DNA from: Chthoniobacter flavus
GTDB lineage: Bacteria; Verrucomicrobiota; Verrucomicrobiia; Chthoniobacterales; JACTMZ01
Length of the DNA: 54,459 nucleotides
Assembly (NCBI GenBank): GCA_945878135.1
Contig: CAMDUL010000018.1
Coordinates: forward strand, 1 to 54,459
Reading direction: 5' to 3'
Part shown: positions 7,794 to 16,562 of the stretch, one piece after another
Layout: each line of letters opens with the position of its first letter
Numbering within the stretch: the first letter of the stretch is position 1
Notes under the pieces: model-generated
What the model was told of the DNA's origin: nothing
Databases searched by the model: none
What the model saw: the letters and a program-made list of their open reading frames with translations, nothing else
Translations under genes and position numbers: made by a program

Positions 7794-8597
7794 TCACTCA
7801 TCCGCCCCAACCTCTTTGCCGGCATAAGCACAAATCCCCTTCTTCTTCGCCGCGCGCACGAAGTCGAAAAACAAAGTGGCCTCCGGCCCCCAGCCTTCCT
7901 GTGAGGCGGCTTCCAACGCTTGGCTCACGTTCAGGTCGGACAAATAGAGCAAACGGAAGGCCCGCTTGAGTTGCATCCGCGCTTCCGCCGACAACCCGGC
8001 CCGGCGCAATCCGATCGAGTTGAGGCCGACCACTTGATTCAACCTCGAAACAACCACGTAAGGAGGGATGTTTTTACTGAAACCGGAATCCCCCTGCACC
8101 ATGGCCAAGGACCCAACCATAACGAACTGGTGGAAGACAGAACCGCCACCGAGAAACGCGCCATCGGCAACCGAAACATGACCAGCGAGGAGCACGTTGT
8201 TTGCCACGATAACACGATTACCAAGGCGGCAATCGTGTCCCAGATGACACCCGGTCATCAGAAAATTGTCATCCCCCACCACAGTGTCCCCGTTTTCCCG
8301 CGTGGCCCGGTTGATCGTGACGTGTTCGCGGATGGTGTTGTTTTTCCCGACCCGCACCCCGGTGTCGGTCCGCTTCGAATCGAATCCCAGATCCTGCGGG
8401 TTCGCCCCCAGGATCGTCCCGTGCCCGACTTTCGTTCCCTCGCCCAGCACGACGCGGTGTTCCAAAATCACGTGAGCACCGATGGCACATCCCCGCCCGA
8501 TCTCCACATCGGCCCCAATGATCGAAAACGGCCCGATCTCGACATCGGGCGCCAATTTTGCGCCGTCCGCAATGATCGCGGTGGGATGGATCTTCAT
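7794..8597 (-). CDS. lpxA: Acyl-ACP--UDP-N-acetylglucosamine O-acyltransferase
   Basis: This catalyses the first step of lipid A synthesis, 3-O-acylation of UDP-GlcNAc. At 267 residues it is normal length. Hexapeptide repeats of a left-handed beta helix run from about 5 to 190 (for example IGPFSI, IGAHVI, VGHGTI). The catalytic histidine is His121 in CHLGHDC, equivalent to His125 of E. coli. The C-terminal helical domain is complete. It overlaps radC by 4 bp (TGA/ATG), so both are on one transcript. The gene shows the host makes lipid A. Confidence 0.97.
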   Translation of the reverse strand: MKIHPTAIIADGAKLAPDVEIGPFSIIGADVEIGRGCAIGAHVILEHRVVLGEGTKVGHGTILGANPQDLGFDSKRTDTGVRVGKNNTIREHVTINRATRENGDTVVGDDNFLMTGCHLGHDCRLGNRVIVANNVLLAGHVSVADGAFLGGGSVFHQFVMVGSLAMVQGDSGFSKNIPPYVVVSRLNQVVGLNSIGLRRAGLSAEARMQLKRAFRLLYLSDLNVSQALEAASQEGWGPEATLFFDFVRAAKKKGICAYAGKEVGADE

Positions 8598-9295
8598 ATA
8601 AGTCCGTGTTCCTTAAAGCTGAAGTAAGGCGGCGCACCGGGCCGCTCTCGGCCGATAATGACATGGTCGAGCAGATGAATCTGCATCAAATCGGCCGCCT
8701 CTCGAATACGCCTGGTTAGTGACCGATCAGCTTCGCTTGGTGTCGGATCACCCGAGGGATGGTTGTGCACGAGCACGAAAGCATAAGCGCCATGGCTGAT
8801 GGCCGGGCGCAGGATTTCCCGCGGGTGGGCCAGACTTTCGTTGATCGTCCCAAGGGAAACTTCCTCCGCGTGGAGCAAGCGATGGCGCGTATCGAGCAGC
8901 ACGACGCGCAACGATTCCCGCGGCAGGTTCTGCAGCAACGGCCCCATGAACGCATAAATTTTCTCCGGCGTCCCCAGCGGTTCACTCTGCGCCGTCTGCC
9001 GCGCCAACCGCTTGCCCACTTCGAACGCCGCAGCCATTTCGCACGCCTTGGCCAAACCCACACCCTTGGCCAGTTTGCGAAGTTCTTTCACGGTCATCGG
9101 CGCCATCCGCGCCAACGAACCGCCCGCGGCCTTGATCATCTCATCCCCGACATCAATCGCCGTACGCCCCGGCGTTCCGGTTCTCAAAAAGATCGCCAGC
9201 AGTTCCCCATCGCTCAACGCCTCCGCCCCGCGATGCATCAACTTCTCACGCGGCCGCTCCTCCTCCGGCCAATCCTTGATCTTGGGCGTCGACAC
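8594..9295 (-). CDS. radC: RadC/JAB-domain DNA repair family protein
   Basis: A 233-residue RadC-family protein with a GTG start. The N-terminal UPF0758 helix-hairpin-helix part (GAEALSDGELLAIFLRTG) is followed by the JAMM metalloprotease-like motif LVHNHPSGDPTPSEAD, with a glutamate in the preceding strand (INESLAHPREI). RadC proteins have a historical link to repair, but their biochemical activity is unsettled. The 4-bp overlap with lpxA suggests co-translation. Confidence 0.93.
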   Translation of the reverse strand: MSTPKIKDWPEEERPREKLMHRGAEALSDGELLAIFLRTGTPGRTAIDVGDEMIKAAGGSLARMAPMTVKELRKLAKGVGLAKACEMAAAFEVGKRLARQTAQSEPLGTPEKIYAFMGPLLQNLPRESLRVVLLDTRHRLLHAEEVSLGTINESLAHPREILRPAISHGAYAFVLVHNHPSGDPTPSEADRSLTRRIREAADLMQIHLLDHVIIGRERPGAPPYFSFKEHGLI

Positions 9296-9343
9296 GGGTC
9301 AGAGCATAAGCATCGCCACAGGGCACGCGCCAGCCTGCTCCGG

Positions 9344-9368
9344 TTGTAGCGGCGGTCTGCGACCGCCG
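9344..9368. repeat. GTAGCGGCGGTC palindromic repeat
   Basis: TTGTAGCGGCGGTC, loop TGC, then GACCGCCG. It sits in the 81-bp gap between radC and the polyprenyl synthase gene and belongs to the same family as 43831-43861, truncated at the 3' arm. Confidence 0.75.
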
Positions 9369-9376
9369 GACCCCCC

Positions 9377-10408
9377 TTACCCCGCCACCCGCTTGATCAA
9401 CGCCTGCAAATACTCCGCCACCCCGCGCAAGCCGGATGTGAACCGGTTGTCATCCAAAGCGTCCAATCCCTCCAGCGCCTCATCGACCAACTGGGCTGCT
9501 GCGGCCGCCGTCTGCTGCAGCGCCCCGCGCTCGGCCAGCATAGTCACAATCTGCTCCGCCTCCACCTCTTCGCCCCCCAGCAGCAACGCGCTCACTTTGT
9601 CGTGATCACCACTGCGCCGCGCCGACTGCATCAGGAAGATCAACGGCAGGGTCAACTTCCCCTTGCGCAGATCACTCCCGAGGGTTTTGCCGATTTCTTC
9701 CTCGTCGCCGACCAAATCCAGACAATCGTCATAAACTTGGTAAGCCGTCCCGAGCTTCGACCCGAATTGCTTGAGCGCCCCGATCCGCTCCGGCGTTGTC
9801 TCGCTCAGAAACGCCCCCAGCTCCGCCGCCGCCGCGAACAATGCCCCCGTCTTCATCTCGACGATTTTATAATAATCCGCCACCGACAGCTTGAGATCGA
9901 AACGCCGCTGCGTCTGGATGATTTCCCCCGTGCAAACCTCGGCCGCCGCATCGGCAATGCGCCGCACCACCTCGGTTTCGGAAAAATTCGTGGCCAGGCG
10001 CATCGCGTGTGCCAGCAAAGCGTCGCCCAAGAGCACGCTGATCGCATTGCCCCACTTGGCATTGACCGTCGGTTGCTCCCGGCGCAGATCGGCGCCGTCC
10101 ATGATGTCGTCGTGCACCAATGTCGCGATGTGGATCAATTCGAGGATCACCGCCAGATCGACGTGGCTCGAGGTGATCTTGCCCGTGGACCCGCCGGCCA
10201 GCAGGGCCAGGGCCGGACGCAGCCGCTTGCCCGAGGAATTGCAGACATAGTCCACATACCCCTCCATGGCCGGATCGAACGCCCGCGTCTGCGCGCGGAT
10301 GCGTTCCTCCACGCTGTAAAGGTGCGTGTTGATCAGCTCGAACGTTTTCTTGAACCGCGCCAGCGCGGCCGGATCGAGCGGGACTCGGGACAACTTGGTC
10401 GATTTCAC
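9377..10408 (-). CDS. Long-chain polyprenyl diphosphate synthase
   Basis: A 343-residue trans-prenyltransferase that elongates allylic diphosphates with isopentenyl diphosphate, supplying the side chain of a respiratory quinone. GKRLRP (60-65) precedes the first aspartate-rich motif DDIMD (100-104); the second is DDCLD in AYQVYDDCLDLVGD. Small residues before the first motif (HIATLVH) suggest a long product (C35-C50), as in IspB/HepT enzymes. I chose the GTG at 10408; the open frame continues upstream, but that part has no family similarity and is the shadow of the neighbouring dehydrogenase gene. Confidence 0.92.
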   Translation of the reverse strand: MKSTKLSRVPLDPAALARFKKTFELINTHLYSVEERIRAQTRAFDPAMEGYVDYVCNSSGKRLRPALALLAGGSTGKITSSHVDLAVILELIHIATLVHDDIMDGADLRREQPTVNAKWGNAISVLLGDALLAHAMRLATNFSETEVVRRIADAAAEVCTGEIIQTQRRFDLKLSVADYYKIVEMKTGALFAAAAELGAFLSETTPERIGALKQFGSKLGTAYQVYDDCLDLVGDEEEIGKTLGSDLRKGKLTLPLIFLMQSARRSGDHDKVSALLLGGEEVEAEQIVTMLAERGALQQTAAAAAQLVDEALEGLDALDDNRFTSGLRGVAEYLQALIKRVAG

Positions 10409-10458
10409 GTCAATTCGTTTACGCGCGCGGCGGCATTTCAGATCACTCCCGACCCGCT

Positions 10459-11256
10459 TCAGCCGGCTTTCCTCTGCAAAATCGCCCGCAGAATCCCCAG
10501 CGGCAGGGCCACGGCCACACCCATGAGCAGCGCCACTTTCCATCCGGGAATGACGCGCGCCTTGTCCGCCGCCACTGCGGTCAGCGCCGCATGCACCACG
10601 TCTTCCACCGGCACGGTCAACTCCCCGGGCGAACTCCACTCCGGCTCCCCCGTCCCGCGCGAGGCCACCCGACCGAACTCCGTCTCCGCCGGTCCCGGCA
10701 ACACCGCCGTCACCGTGACCCCCGTATCGCGCAGTTCCATGCGCAGCCCGTCGCTGAAGCTGTTCACGTAAGCTTTTGTCGCCGCATAGACCGACATGTG
10801 GGGCAGCGGGATCAGCCCGGCGATCGAGCTCACATTGAGGATCGCCCCGCGTCCGCCCGCCCTCAGCATCGGGAGCAAATGGTGCGTCAACCGCGTCAGG
10901 GCCACCACATTCAGCTCGAGCATCGCATGGATCTTCGCCCAGTCCCCCGTGGCGAACGGCCCCCGGTCGCCCATCCCCGCGTTATTGACCAGAAAGTTGA
11001 CCCGGATCTTCTCCCGCTCCAGCCAATCCGCAAAATCGCGGTTCTGGTTCTCGCGCGTGACATCCATGACGTAAACGTGGATCCGCACCGAAGGATGACG
11101 CGCCTCCAAATCCGCCTTCAGAGCATCGAGATTCCCGGCCCGCCGCGCCACCAACACGAGCGTCCCCGCGACCGGCGCCAACTGACGCGCAAACTCCGCC
11201 CCCAGCCCGGCCGAAGCGCCCGTAATCAAAGCGGTGCATCCCTCGAAAAATCGCAT
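10459..11256 (-). CDS. SDR-family oxidoreductase
   Basis: This 265-residue classical short-chain dehydrogenase has the NAD(P) motif TGASAGLG (13-20), the NNAG motif, the catalytic serine in NVSSIAGL and YAATK. After the Rossmann domain there is a hydrophobic C-terminal helix (VALLMGVAVALPLGILRAIL), so it is probably membrane-anchored; the shape recalls DltE-like and ketoacyl reductase-like SDRs. The substrate cannot be told. Its ATG is only 11 bases from that of the divergent cupin gene. Confidence 0.9.
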   Translation of the reverse strand: MRFFEGCTALITGASAGLGAEFARQLAPVAGTLVLVARRAGNLDALKADLEARHPSVRIHVYVMDVTRENQNRDFADWLEREKIRVNFLVNNAGMGDRGPFATGDWAKIHAMLELNVVALTRLTHHLLPMLRAGGRGAILNVSSIAGLIPLPHMSVYAATKAYVNSFSDGLRMELRDTGVTVTAVLPGPAETEFGRVASRGTGEPEWSSPGELTVPVEDVVHAALTAVAADKARVIPGWKVALLMGVAVALPLGILRAILQRKAG

Positions 11257-11267
11257 ATCCTCGATCC

Positions 11268-11621
11268 ATGATAGTGCAGCAAATCGGAAATCAAAGCCCC
11301 TTCACGACCAAAGACGGGTCCACCATCCGCAGCATCCTCGACCGCACCAACGCGCCCGTCGAAAAGCAAAGCCTGGCCGAGGCCACCATGGCACCGGGCC
11401 AGTCCACCGAGCGCCACCACCACAAAATCTGCGAGGAATTTTACTTCCTCCTCGAGGGCGATGCACGGATGGAAATCGACGGCGAAACCCGCGAGGTCGG
11501 CCCCGGTGACGCCATCCTTATTCCGCCCGGCGCCCGCCACCAGATCACGGCCAAAACAAAACTCCGCTTCCTCTGCCTCTGCTCCCCGCCCTACGACCAC
11601 GCGGACACTTTTCTCGATTGA
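11268..11621 (+). CDS. Cupin-domain protein
   Basis: This 117-residue single-domain cupin carries motif 1 as ERHHHKICEEFYFLLEGDARM and motif 2 as PGDAILIPPGARHQI, so the metal ligands (His, His, Glu, His) are all present. Small cupins of this type are sugar isomerases, dioxygenases or sensors; nothing here picks one. The FTTKDGS N-terminus matches what I know of the family and supports this start despite the 11-bp gap to the divergent SDR gene. Confidence 0.87.
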   Translation: MIVQQIGNQSPFTTKDGSTIRSILDRTNAPVEKQSLAEATMAPGQSTERHHHKICEEFYFLLEGDARMEIDGETREVGPGDAILIPPGARHQITAKTKLRFLCLCSPPYDHADTFLD

Positions 11622-11718
11622 TACCCCACACCGAAACACCCGCCCCCCGGAAAAAACATGCAAACTATTAGCACAACTTATCCTTGCCCCCGTGCCGCTT
11701 CTGGGGGACAACATCTTC

Positions 11719-12135
11719 ATGCTGCAGCGCATTGACCACCTCGGCATTGCGGTGCGCTCGCTGGAGGACTCCATTCCTTACTACGAACAGGCCCTCGGCC
11801 TGAAGTGCGGGCCCATCGAGGAAGTGCCGAGCCAGAAGGTCCGCACCGCCTTTTTCCACGTCGGGGAAGCCCACCTCGAGCTCCTTGAGCCGACCTCCCC
11901 CGACAGCCCCATCGCCAAATTCCTGGACAAGAACCCCCACGGCGGCGTGCATCACGTGGCTTTCGCCACCGACGACATCGAAGGCCAACTCGCGCGGGCC
12001 AAGGGCGCCGGCTGCCAGCTCATCCACGAGAAAGCTTTCGAAGGCGCGGCCGGCAAACTGGTCGCCTTTCTCCACCCGAAATCCACCCAAGGCGTGCTGA
12101 CCGAATTCTGCGCACCGCTCGGGCCGCAGCTATAA
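11719..12135 (+). CDS. mce: Methylmalonyl-CoA epimerase
   Basis: This 138-residue glyoxalase-fold enzyme interconverts (R)- and (S)-methylmalonyl-CoA. Two beta-alpha-beta-beta-beta modules are visible: RIDHLGIAVRSLEDSIPYYE with HLELLEP, and GVHHVAFATDDIE with the closing strand around LVAFLHP. The metal-binding His and Glu residues are in place. The ATG at 11719 gives the normal family length. It is the first gene of a run to birA with gaps of 0-8 bp, feeding the stereoisomer required by the decarboxylase encoded next. Confidence 0.95.
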   Translation: MLQRIDHLGIAVRSLEDSIPYYEQALGLKCGPIEEVPSQKVRTAFFHVGEAHLELLEPTSPDSPIAKFLDKNPHGGVHHVAFATDDIEGQLARAKGAGCQLIHEKAFEGAAGKLVAFLHPKSTQGVLTEFCAPLGPQL

Positions 12136-12143
12136 AGACCCGC

Positions 12144-13697
12144 ATGCCCATCGACGAAAAACTCCTCCACGACCTCGACGAACGCCGTGCCAACGCCCTC
12201 GTCAGCGGCGCCCCCGCCAAAGTCGAGGAGCGCCACGACAAAAGGCTCCTCACCGCCCGGGAACGCGTCGACTCCCTCTTCCAACCCGGCTCCTTCCAGG
12301 AATTCGGCATGTTCGCCGAACACCAGTGCACCAACTTCGGGATGGGAGAAAAAAAACTCCCCGCCGATGGCGTCATCACCGGCGTGGGGCTGTTGGAGGG
12401 CCGCCCCGTCGCCGCCTTCAGCCAGGACTTTCTCGTCGCCGGCGGCTCGCTCGGACGCGTCCACGCGCAGAAAATTTGCGACCTCATGGACTACGCCCAG
12501 CGCGCCGGCGTGCCCATCATCGCCTTCAACGACTCCGGCGGGGCCCGCATCCAGGAAGGTGTGCTCTCGCTTGCCGGTTACGGGCAGGTCTTCTTCCGCA
12601 ACGTTCTCCTCTCCGGCGTCGTCCCGCAGATCGCTGTCATCGCCGGACCCTGCGCCGGCGGCGCGGCCTACTCGCCGGCACTGATGGACTTTCTCATTAT
12701 GACAAAGACCGGGGCCAGCATGTTCATTTGCGGACCGGAAGTGATCAAAGCGGCCACCGGACAAGTCACCACCATGGACGAGATCGGCAGCGCCGCGGCC
12801 CACGCCACGGTCAGCGGCAACGTCCATTTCGTGGCCAACGACGACGGGCACGCCATCGAGATCGTGGGCAAACTCCTCTCCTTCCTCCCGGCCAACAATC
12901 TCGTCGACCCGCCGCACCGGCCGACCCCCGAACTCGACCTCTCGGACGTCCCGGCCTTCGAGGACATCATTCCCGCCGACCCGAAAAAACCCTTCGACGT
13001 CCACCACGTCATCGAAGCCCTTGTCGACGACGCCGATTTCCTCGAGGTCCACATGGAATGGGCCAAGAGCATCGTCGTGGGATTCGCCCGCATCCAGGGC
13101 ATCGTCACCGGCATCGTGGCCAACCAGCCCATGGTCCGGTCCGGCACGCTCGACATCGACAGCTCGGACAAAGCCGCGCGCTTCATCCGCTTCTGCAACC
13201 TCTACAGTATCCCCATCGTCACGCTGGTCGACGTCCCCGGCTTCATGCCCGGAGTCGCGCAGGAACGCGGAGGCATCATCCGCCACGGCGCGAAAATGCT
13301 CTTCGCCTACGCCGCGGCCACCGTGCCGAAGATCACCGTCATCATGCGCAAAGCTTATGGCGGTGCCTACCTCGCGATGTGCAGCCGCGACCTCGGGGCC
13401 GACATGGTCTTCGCCTGGCCCACGGCCGAGATCGCCGTGATGGGTGCGGAGGGCGCGGTGAAAATCGTCTTCCGCCGCGAGATCAAGGATGCCGCCGACC
13501 CGGCGAAAGAGGAGGCCGCGCTGGTCAAAAAATACCGCGAGGAATTCGCCTCGCCCTACCAGGCCGCGGCCAACGCGCAGATCACCGACGTCATACGCCC
13601 CGCGCACACCCGCGCCGCCGTGGCCATGGCCCTGCGCAACACGCTCTCCAAACGCGAAACCCGTCCGCCCAAGAAACACGGCAACATCCCGATGTGA
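12144..13697 (+). CDS. mmdA: Methylmalonyl-CoA decarboxylase, carboxyltransferase (alpha) subunit
   Basis: At 517 residues this is the family length for the soluble carboxyltransferase that moves the carboxyl of methylmalonyl-CoA to the biotin carrier, releasing propionyl-CoA. N- and C-terminal crotonase-fold halves are visible, with the oxyanion-forming stretches AFNDSGGARIQEG and AGPCAGGAAYSPAL in the first and VPGFMPGVAQE and RKAYGGAYLAM in the second. Propionyl-CoA carboxylase beta is very similar. The absence of a biotin carboxylase gene and the presence of membrane beta and gamma subunits directly downstream favour the sodium-pumping decarboxylase. Confidence 0.94.
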   Translation: MPIDEKLLHDLDERRANALVSGAPAKVEERHDKRLLTARERVDSLFQPGSFQEFGMFAEHQCTNFGMGEKKLPADGVITGVGLLEGRPVAAFSQDFLVAGGSLGRVHAQKICDLMDYAQRAGVPIIAFNDSGGARIQEGVLSLAGYGQVFFRNVLLSGVVPQIAVIAGPCAGGAAYSPALMDFLIMTKTGASMFICGPEVIKAATGQVTTMDEIGSAAAHATVSGNVHFVANDDGHAIEIVGKLLSFLPANNLVDPPHRPTPELDLSDVPAFEDIIPADPKKPFDVHHVIEALVDDADFLEVHMEWAKSIVVGFARIQGIVTGIVANQPMVRSGTLDIDSSDKAARFIRFCNLYSIPIVTLVDVPGFMPGVAQERGGIIRHGAKMLFAYAAATVPKITVIMRKAYGGAYLAMCSRDLGADMVFAWPTAEIAVMGAEGAVKIVFRREIKDAADPAKEEAALVKKYREEFASPYQAAANAQITDVIRPAHTRAAVAMALRNTLSKRETRPPKKHGNIPM

Positions 13698-13700
13698 TTT

Positions 13701-14087
13701 ATGAAAAAGCTCCGCGTCACCGTCGACGGCAAAGCCTACGATGTTCTCGTCGAAATCCTCGACGAGGGCGCGCCCCCGGCGCCGCCCAATCCCGGCGCCC
13801 ACCCCGCGCACGTCGAATCCGCCCACGTCTCCGCCCCGCCGGTCTCCGCCCGATCCTCCGCGGGCACCGGCGGACCCGGCAGCGTGCCCAGCCCGCTGGC
13901 CGGCAAGGTGGTCTCCATCGAAGTCCGACCCGGGCAAAAGGTCGAAGCTAACGCTCAACTTCTGACCCTTGAGGCCATGAAAATGAACACCTATGTGTTT
14001 GCCCCCGCCGCCGGCACGGTGAAAGAAATTCTTGTGACTGCCGGCGATGCGGTGGAAGAGGGCCAGGTGCTCGTCAAGATGTCCTGA
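13701..14087 (+). CDS. mmdC: Methylmalonyl-CoA decarboxylase, biotin carrier subunit
   Basis: A 128-residue biotin carrier protein. A short N-terminal beta segment (1-21) is followed by a Pro/Ala-rich flexible linker (about 22-60) and a biotinyl domain with the canonical EAMKMN sequence, in which Lys94 is the biotinylation site. The swinging arm carries CO2 from MmdA to the membrane subunit MmdB. It begins 3 bp after mmdA and ends 2 bp before the gamma-subunit gene. The cognate biotin ligase gene is three genes downstream. Confidence 0.95.
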   Translation: MKKLRVTVDGKAYDVLVEILDEGAPPAPPNPGAHPAHVESAHVSAPPVSARSSAGTGGPGSVPSPLAGKVVSIEVRPGQKVEANAQLLTLEAMKMNTYVFAPAAGTVKEILVTAGDAVEEGQVLVKMS

Positions 14088-14089
14088 GC

Positions 14090-14464
14090 ATGATCTTCGC
14101 GCCCGCGTTGCTCGCCGTTTCGTTGCCGGACAACCCGGTCTTCGCCGACAACCTGCAGTTCCAGCTCACGGGGCTCCTTGTTGTCCTGACCACCCTCGGC
14201 AGCCTGGCCATCCTTGTTGCCCTGATCGGGAAAATCTTCATCGCGCTGCAGAAAGCGCCCGCGCCCGCCGTCCCGGTTGTCCCCCCCGCTCCCTCCGGGG
14301 ACATTCCGGGTCCGGACTTCGCCGCCATTGCCGCCGCGGTGTCCACCGCGCTCGGCGACAAGACCTTCACCATCCGCGGCGTGCAGGCTGTCGATCCGCG
14401 CGACAACATGTCCTGGGGCGCCGAAGGGCGCCGCGCCATCTACGCCTCCCGCAAGCTCCGCTGA
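14090..14464 (+). CDS. mmdD: OadG-like gamma (delta) subunit of the decarboxylase
   Basis: A 124-residue protein with one membrane helix (LLVVLTTLGSLAILVALIGKIF, about 27-48), a Pro/Ala-rich linker and a small C-terminal domain ending in WGAEGRRAIYASRKLR. OadG/MmdD subunits tether the carboxyltransferase and carrier to the beta subunit. Sequence conservation in this family is weak, so the call depends strongly on its place between mmdC and mmdB; the helix-linker-tail layout and the terminal W-x(3)-GR pattern agree. Confidence 0.85.
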   Translation: MIFAPALLAVSLPDNPVFADNLQFQLTGLLVVLTTLGSLAILVALIGKIFIALQKAPAPAVPVVPPAPSGDIPGPDFAAIAAAVSTALGDKTFTIRGVQAVDPRDNMSWGAEGRRAIYASRKLR

Positions 14465-14470
14465 CCCGCC

Positions 14471-15694
14471 ATGCTCCTCGACATCATCCGTGACTTCGGG
14501 GCTTTCTTCCAGCTGACCGCGTTCTCCGCCGTCACCTGGCAAATGGTCGTCATGTGGGGCGTGTGCGGCCTGCTTTTTTACCTTGGGATCCACCGGAAAT
14601 TCGAACCTCTCCTGCTTGTGCCCATTGCCTTCGGCGCGCTGCTGGCCAACCTCCCGACGGAGGGGCTCATCACCACGCGCGTGCTGGCCGACGGTTTCCG
14701 AGAGACCGGCATCCTCAGCGTACACGGCACCGCGCTCGACACCGGCGGTTTCCGCATCGACCACGTCACGGGGGGACTTTTCGATTTCATCTCGCAGGGC
14801 ATCAAGCTCGAGATCTTCCCGCCGCTCATCTTCCTCGGCGTCGGGGCCCTCACCGATTTCGGCCCGCTCATCGCCAACCCGCGCACGCTCATGCTCGGCG
14901 CCGCCGCGCAAATCGGCGTCCTCGCCACCTTCCTCGGCGCCAACCTTGTCGGCTTCACCCCGCAGCAATCCGCGGCCGTCGGCATCATCGGCGGGGCGGA
15001 CGGACCCACCGCCATTTTCCTCGCCACCAAGCTCGCCCCCGAGATCCTCGGCGCCGTGGCCGTGGCCGCCTACACCTACATGGCGCTCGTGCCGCTCATC
15101 CAGCCGCCCATCATGCGCGCCCTCACCACCGAGAAAGAACGCAAAATCCGCATGCGCTCGCTGCGTGCGGTCTCCCGCACCGAGAAACTCGTCTTCGCCC
15201 TGCTCGTCACCATCACCACCATCCTCCTTGTCCCCGGCGCCTCTCCGCTCATCGGCATGCTCATGCTCGGCAACTTCCTGCGCGAATGCGGCGTGACCGA
15301 ACGACTGGTCAAAGCCTCGCAAAACGAAATCATCAACGTCGTCACCATCTTCCTCGGCACCAGTGTGGGCATCACCATGGCCGGCGAGACCTTCCTCCGG
15401 CCCCAGACCCTCCTCATCATCGGCCTCGGCATCGTCGCCTTCGGACTCGGCACCGCCGGCGGCGTCCTTGCCGCCAAAATCATGAATCTCTTCAGCCGGG
15501 AGAACCTCATCAACCCGCTCATCGGCTCGGCCGGCGTCAGCGCCGTCCCCATGGCCGCCCGCGTCTCGCAGGTCGAGGGACAGAAAGCCGACCCCGCCAA
15601 TTTCCTGCTCATGCACGCCATGGGCCCGAACGTCGCCGGCGTCATCGGCACCGCAGTGATCGCCGGCTACTACATCGCCACGCTGGGGAAATAG
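14471..15694 (+). CDS. mmdB: Sodium-translocating decarboxylase beta subunit
   Basis: A 407-residue polytopic membrane protein that decarboxylates carboxybiotin and exports sodium ions. The family signatures are [18 protein letters not shown], whose aspartate corresponds to Asp203 of Klebsiella OadB, and [15 protein letters not shown], whose tyrosine corresponds to Tyr229. [20 protein letters not shown] keeps the Asn, Gly, Ser and Arg positions used for sodium coupling. About nine hydrophobic helices are visible. The stop TAG is followed immediately by the ATG of birA. Confidence 0.96.
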   Translation: MLLDIIRDFGAFFQLTAFSAVTWQMVVMWGVCGLLFYLGIHRKFEPLLLVPIAFGALLANLPTEGLITTRVLADGFRETGILSVHGTALDTGGFRIDHVTGGLFDFISQGIKLEIFPPLIFLGVGALTDFGPLIANPRTLMLGAAAQIGVLATFLGANLVGFTPQQSAAVGIIGGADGPTAIFLATKLAPEILGAVAVAAYTYMALVPLIQPPIMRALTTEKERKIRMRSLRAVSRTEKLVFALLVTITTILLVPGASPLIGMLMLGNFLRECGVTERLVKASQNEIINVVTIFLGTSVGITMAGETFLRPQTLLIIGLGIVAFGLGTAGGVLAAKIMNLFSRENLINPLIGSAGVSAVPMAARVSQVEGQKADPANFLLMHAMGPNVAGVIGTAVIAGYYIATLGK

Positions 15695-16432
15695 ATGACG
15701 CCCGCGATCCGCACCCGCGCGTGGCGCGGTTGGACACTTCATGAAGCCGAGGTCCTCGGCTCGACCAACGACCACGCGCGCGACCTTCCGCCGTGGCATG
15801 CCATCCGCGCGAAAAGGCAGACCGGCGCACGCGGACGCCATGGACGCCGCTGGTCATCCGACGAAGGCGGGCTCTGGATTTCCGTCGTCTTGCCCCTCGA
15901 TCCGCCCGATCGCGGATGGCCCGCTTTTCCCCTCGCCGCCGGGCTTGCCGTGGTCTCCACACTGCGCGGCCACGGCCTCACCCAGGTCCGCCTCCGCTGG
16001 CCGAACGATGTCCTCATCGGACCGAAAAAAATCTGCGGCATCCTCATGGAAAAATTCGCCCCGGATCGTGTTGTTGTCGGCCTCGGACTCAACGTGACCA
16101 ACAATCCCGCCGCCGATCCCGGGTTGGCCGCCATTGCCACATCGCTTGCCGCGGAGTTGCCCGTCGCGCCGCCGATCGAAGACGTCTACGAGGAAATTCT
16201 TGTCGCCCTGCGTGTCCTGCACGGACGCGTGGCCGAGGAAGGTTTCGCCGTGCTGACCGACGACATCAACCGCCATTGGGGCGGAACCCGCACGGTCGAA
16301 TTGCAGGTCGACAACGACACCATCCGCGGCCCGTTCCTCGGCATCGACACCCGCGGCGACCTCCTCGTGGAAATCGACGGCCACCCGGTCAGCCATTCCG
16401 CCCCCCACGTCCGGCTCATGCGGGAGGTCTGA
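15695..16432 (+). CDS. birA: Biotin--[biotin carboxyl-carrier protein] ligase
   Basis: A 245-residue class I (non-regulatory) biotin ligase with no N-terminal helix-turn-helix. The family motifs are VLGSTNDHA, the biotinyl-AMP loop GARGRHGRRW, RWPNDVLIGPKKICGILME with the catalytic lysine region, and VVVGLGLNVTNN. The C-terminal SH3-like domain is complete. It starts with no gap after mmdB. The only carrier subunit nearby is MmdC, so it most likely charges that subunit, and probably AccB elsewhere as well. Confidence 0.95.
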   Translation: MTPAIRTRAWRGWTLHEAEVLGSTNDHARDLPPWHAIRAKRQTGARGRHGRRWSSDEGGLWISVVLPLDPPDRGWPAFPLAAGLAVVSTLRGHGLTQVRLRWPNDVLIGPKKICGILMEKFAPDRVVVGLGLNVTNNPAADPGLAAIATSLAAELPVAPPIEDVYEEILVALRVLHGRVAEEGFAVLTDDINRHWGGTRTVELQVDNDTIRGPFLGIDTRGDLLVEIDGHPVSHSAPHVRLMREV

Positions 16433-16437
16433 ATCAA

Positions 16438-16514
16438 GGCAGGGCGGGGCCTCCGGACCCGCCGCCTGCATCAACGAGAATGTTCCCGGCGCGTCGAGGA
16501 CGCCGCGCCCTACC
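16438..16514. repeat. GGTAGGGCGCGG palindromic repeat, copy 1
   Basis: In the 130-bp gap between birA and hisI, positions 16478-16514 are the reverse complement, with three mismatches over 37 bases, of 37332-37368. A second palindrome (GGCAGGGCGGG ... CCCGCCGCCTGC, 16438-16469) lies directly upstream. The core is a dyad around GGCGCGTCGAGGACGCCGC. Confidence 0.75.
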
Positions 16515-16562
16515 AAATACCGCTTGCCCGCCCCCATTCACTCCCGCGACATTGTCCGTTTC

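Noticed and set aside
10409-10639. Upstream extension of the polyprenyl synthase frame
   Set aside because: It overlaps the end of the SDR gene and has Arg/Gly-rich, non-family sequence; the GTG at 10408 gives the normal length.
11952-13958. A 668-codon open frame antisense to mmdA and mmdC
   Set aside because: Same codon-bias shadow; the plus strand carries well-supported genes with catalytic motifs.
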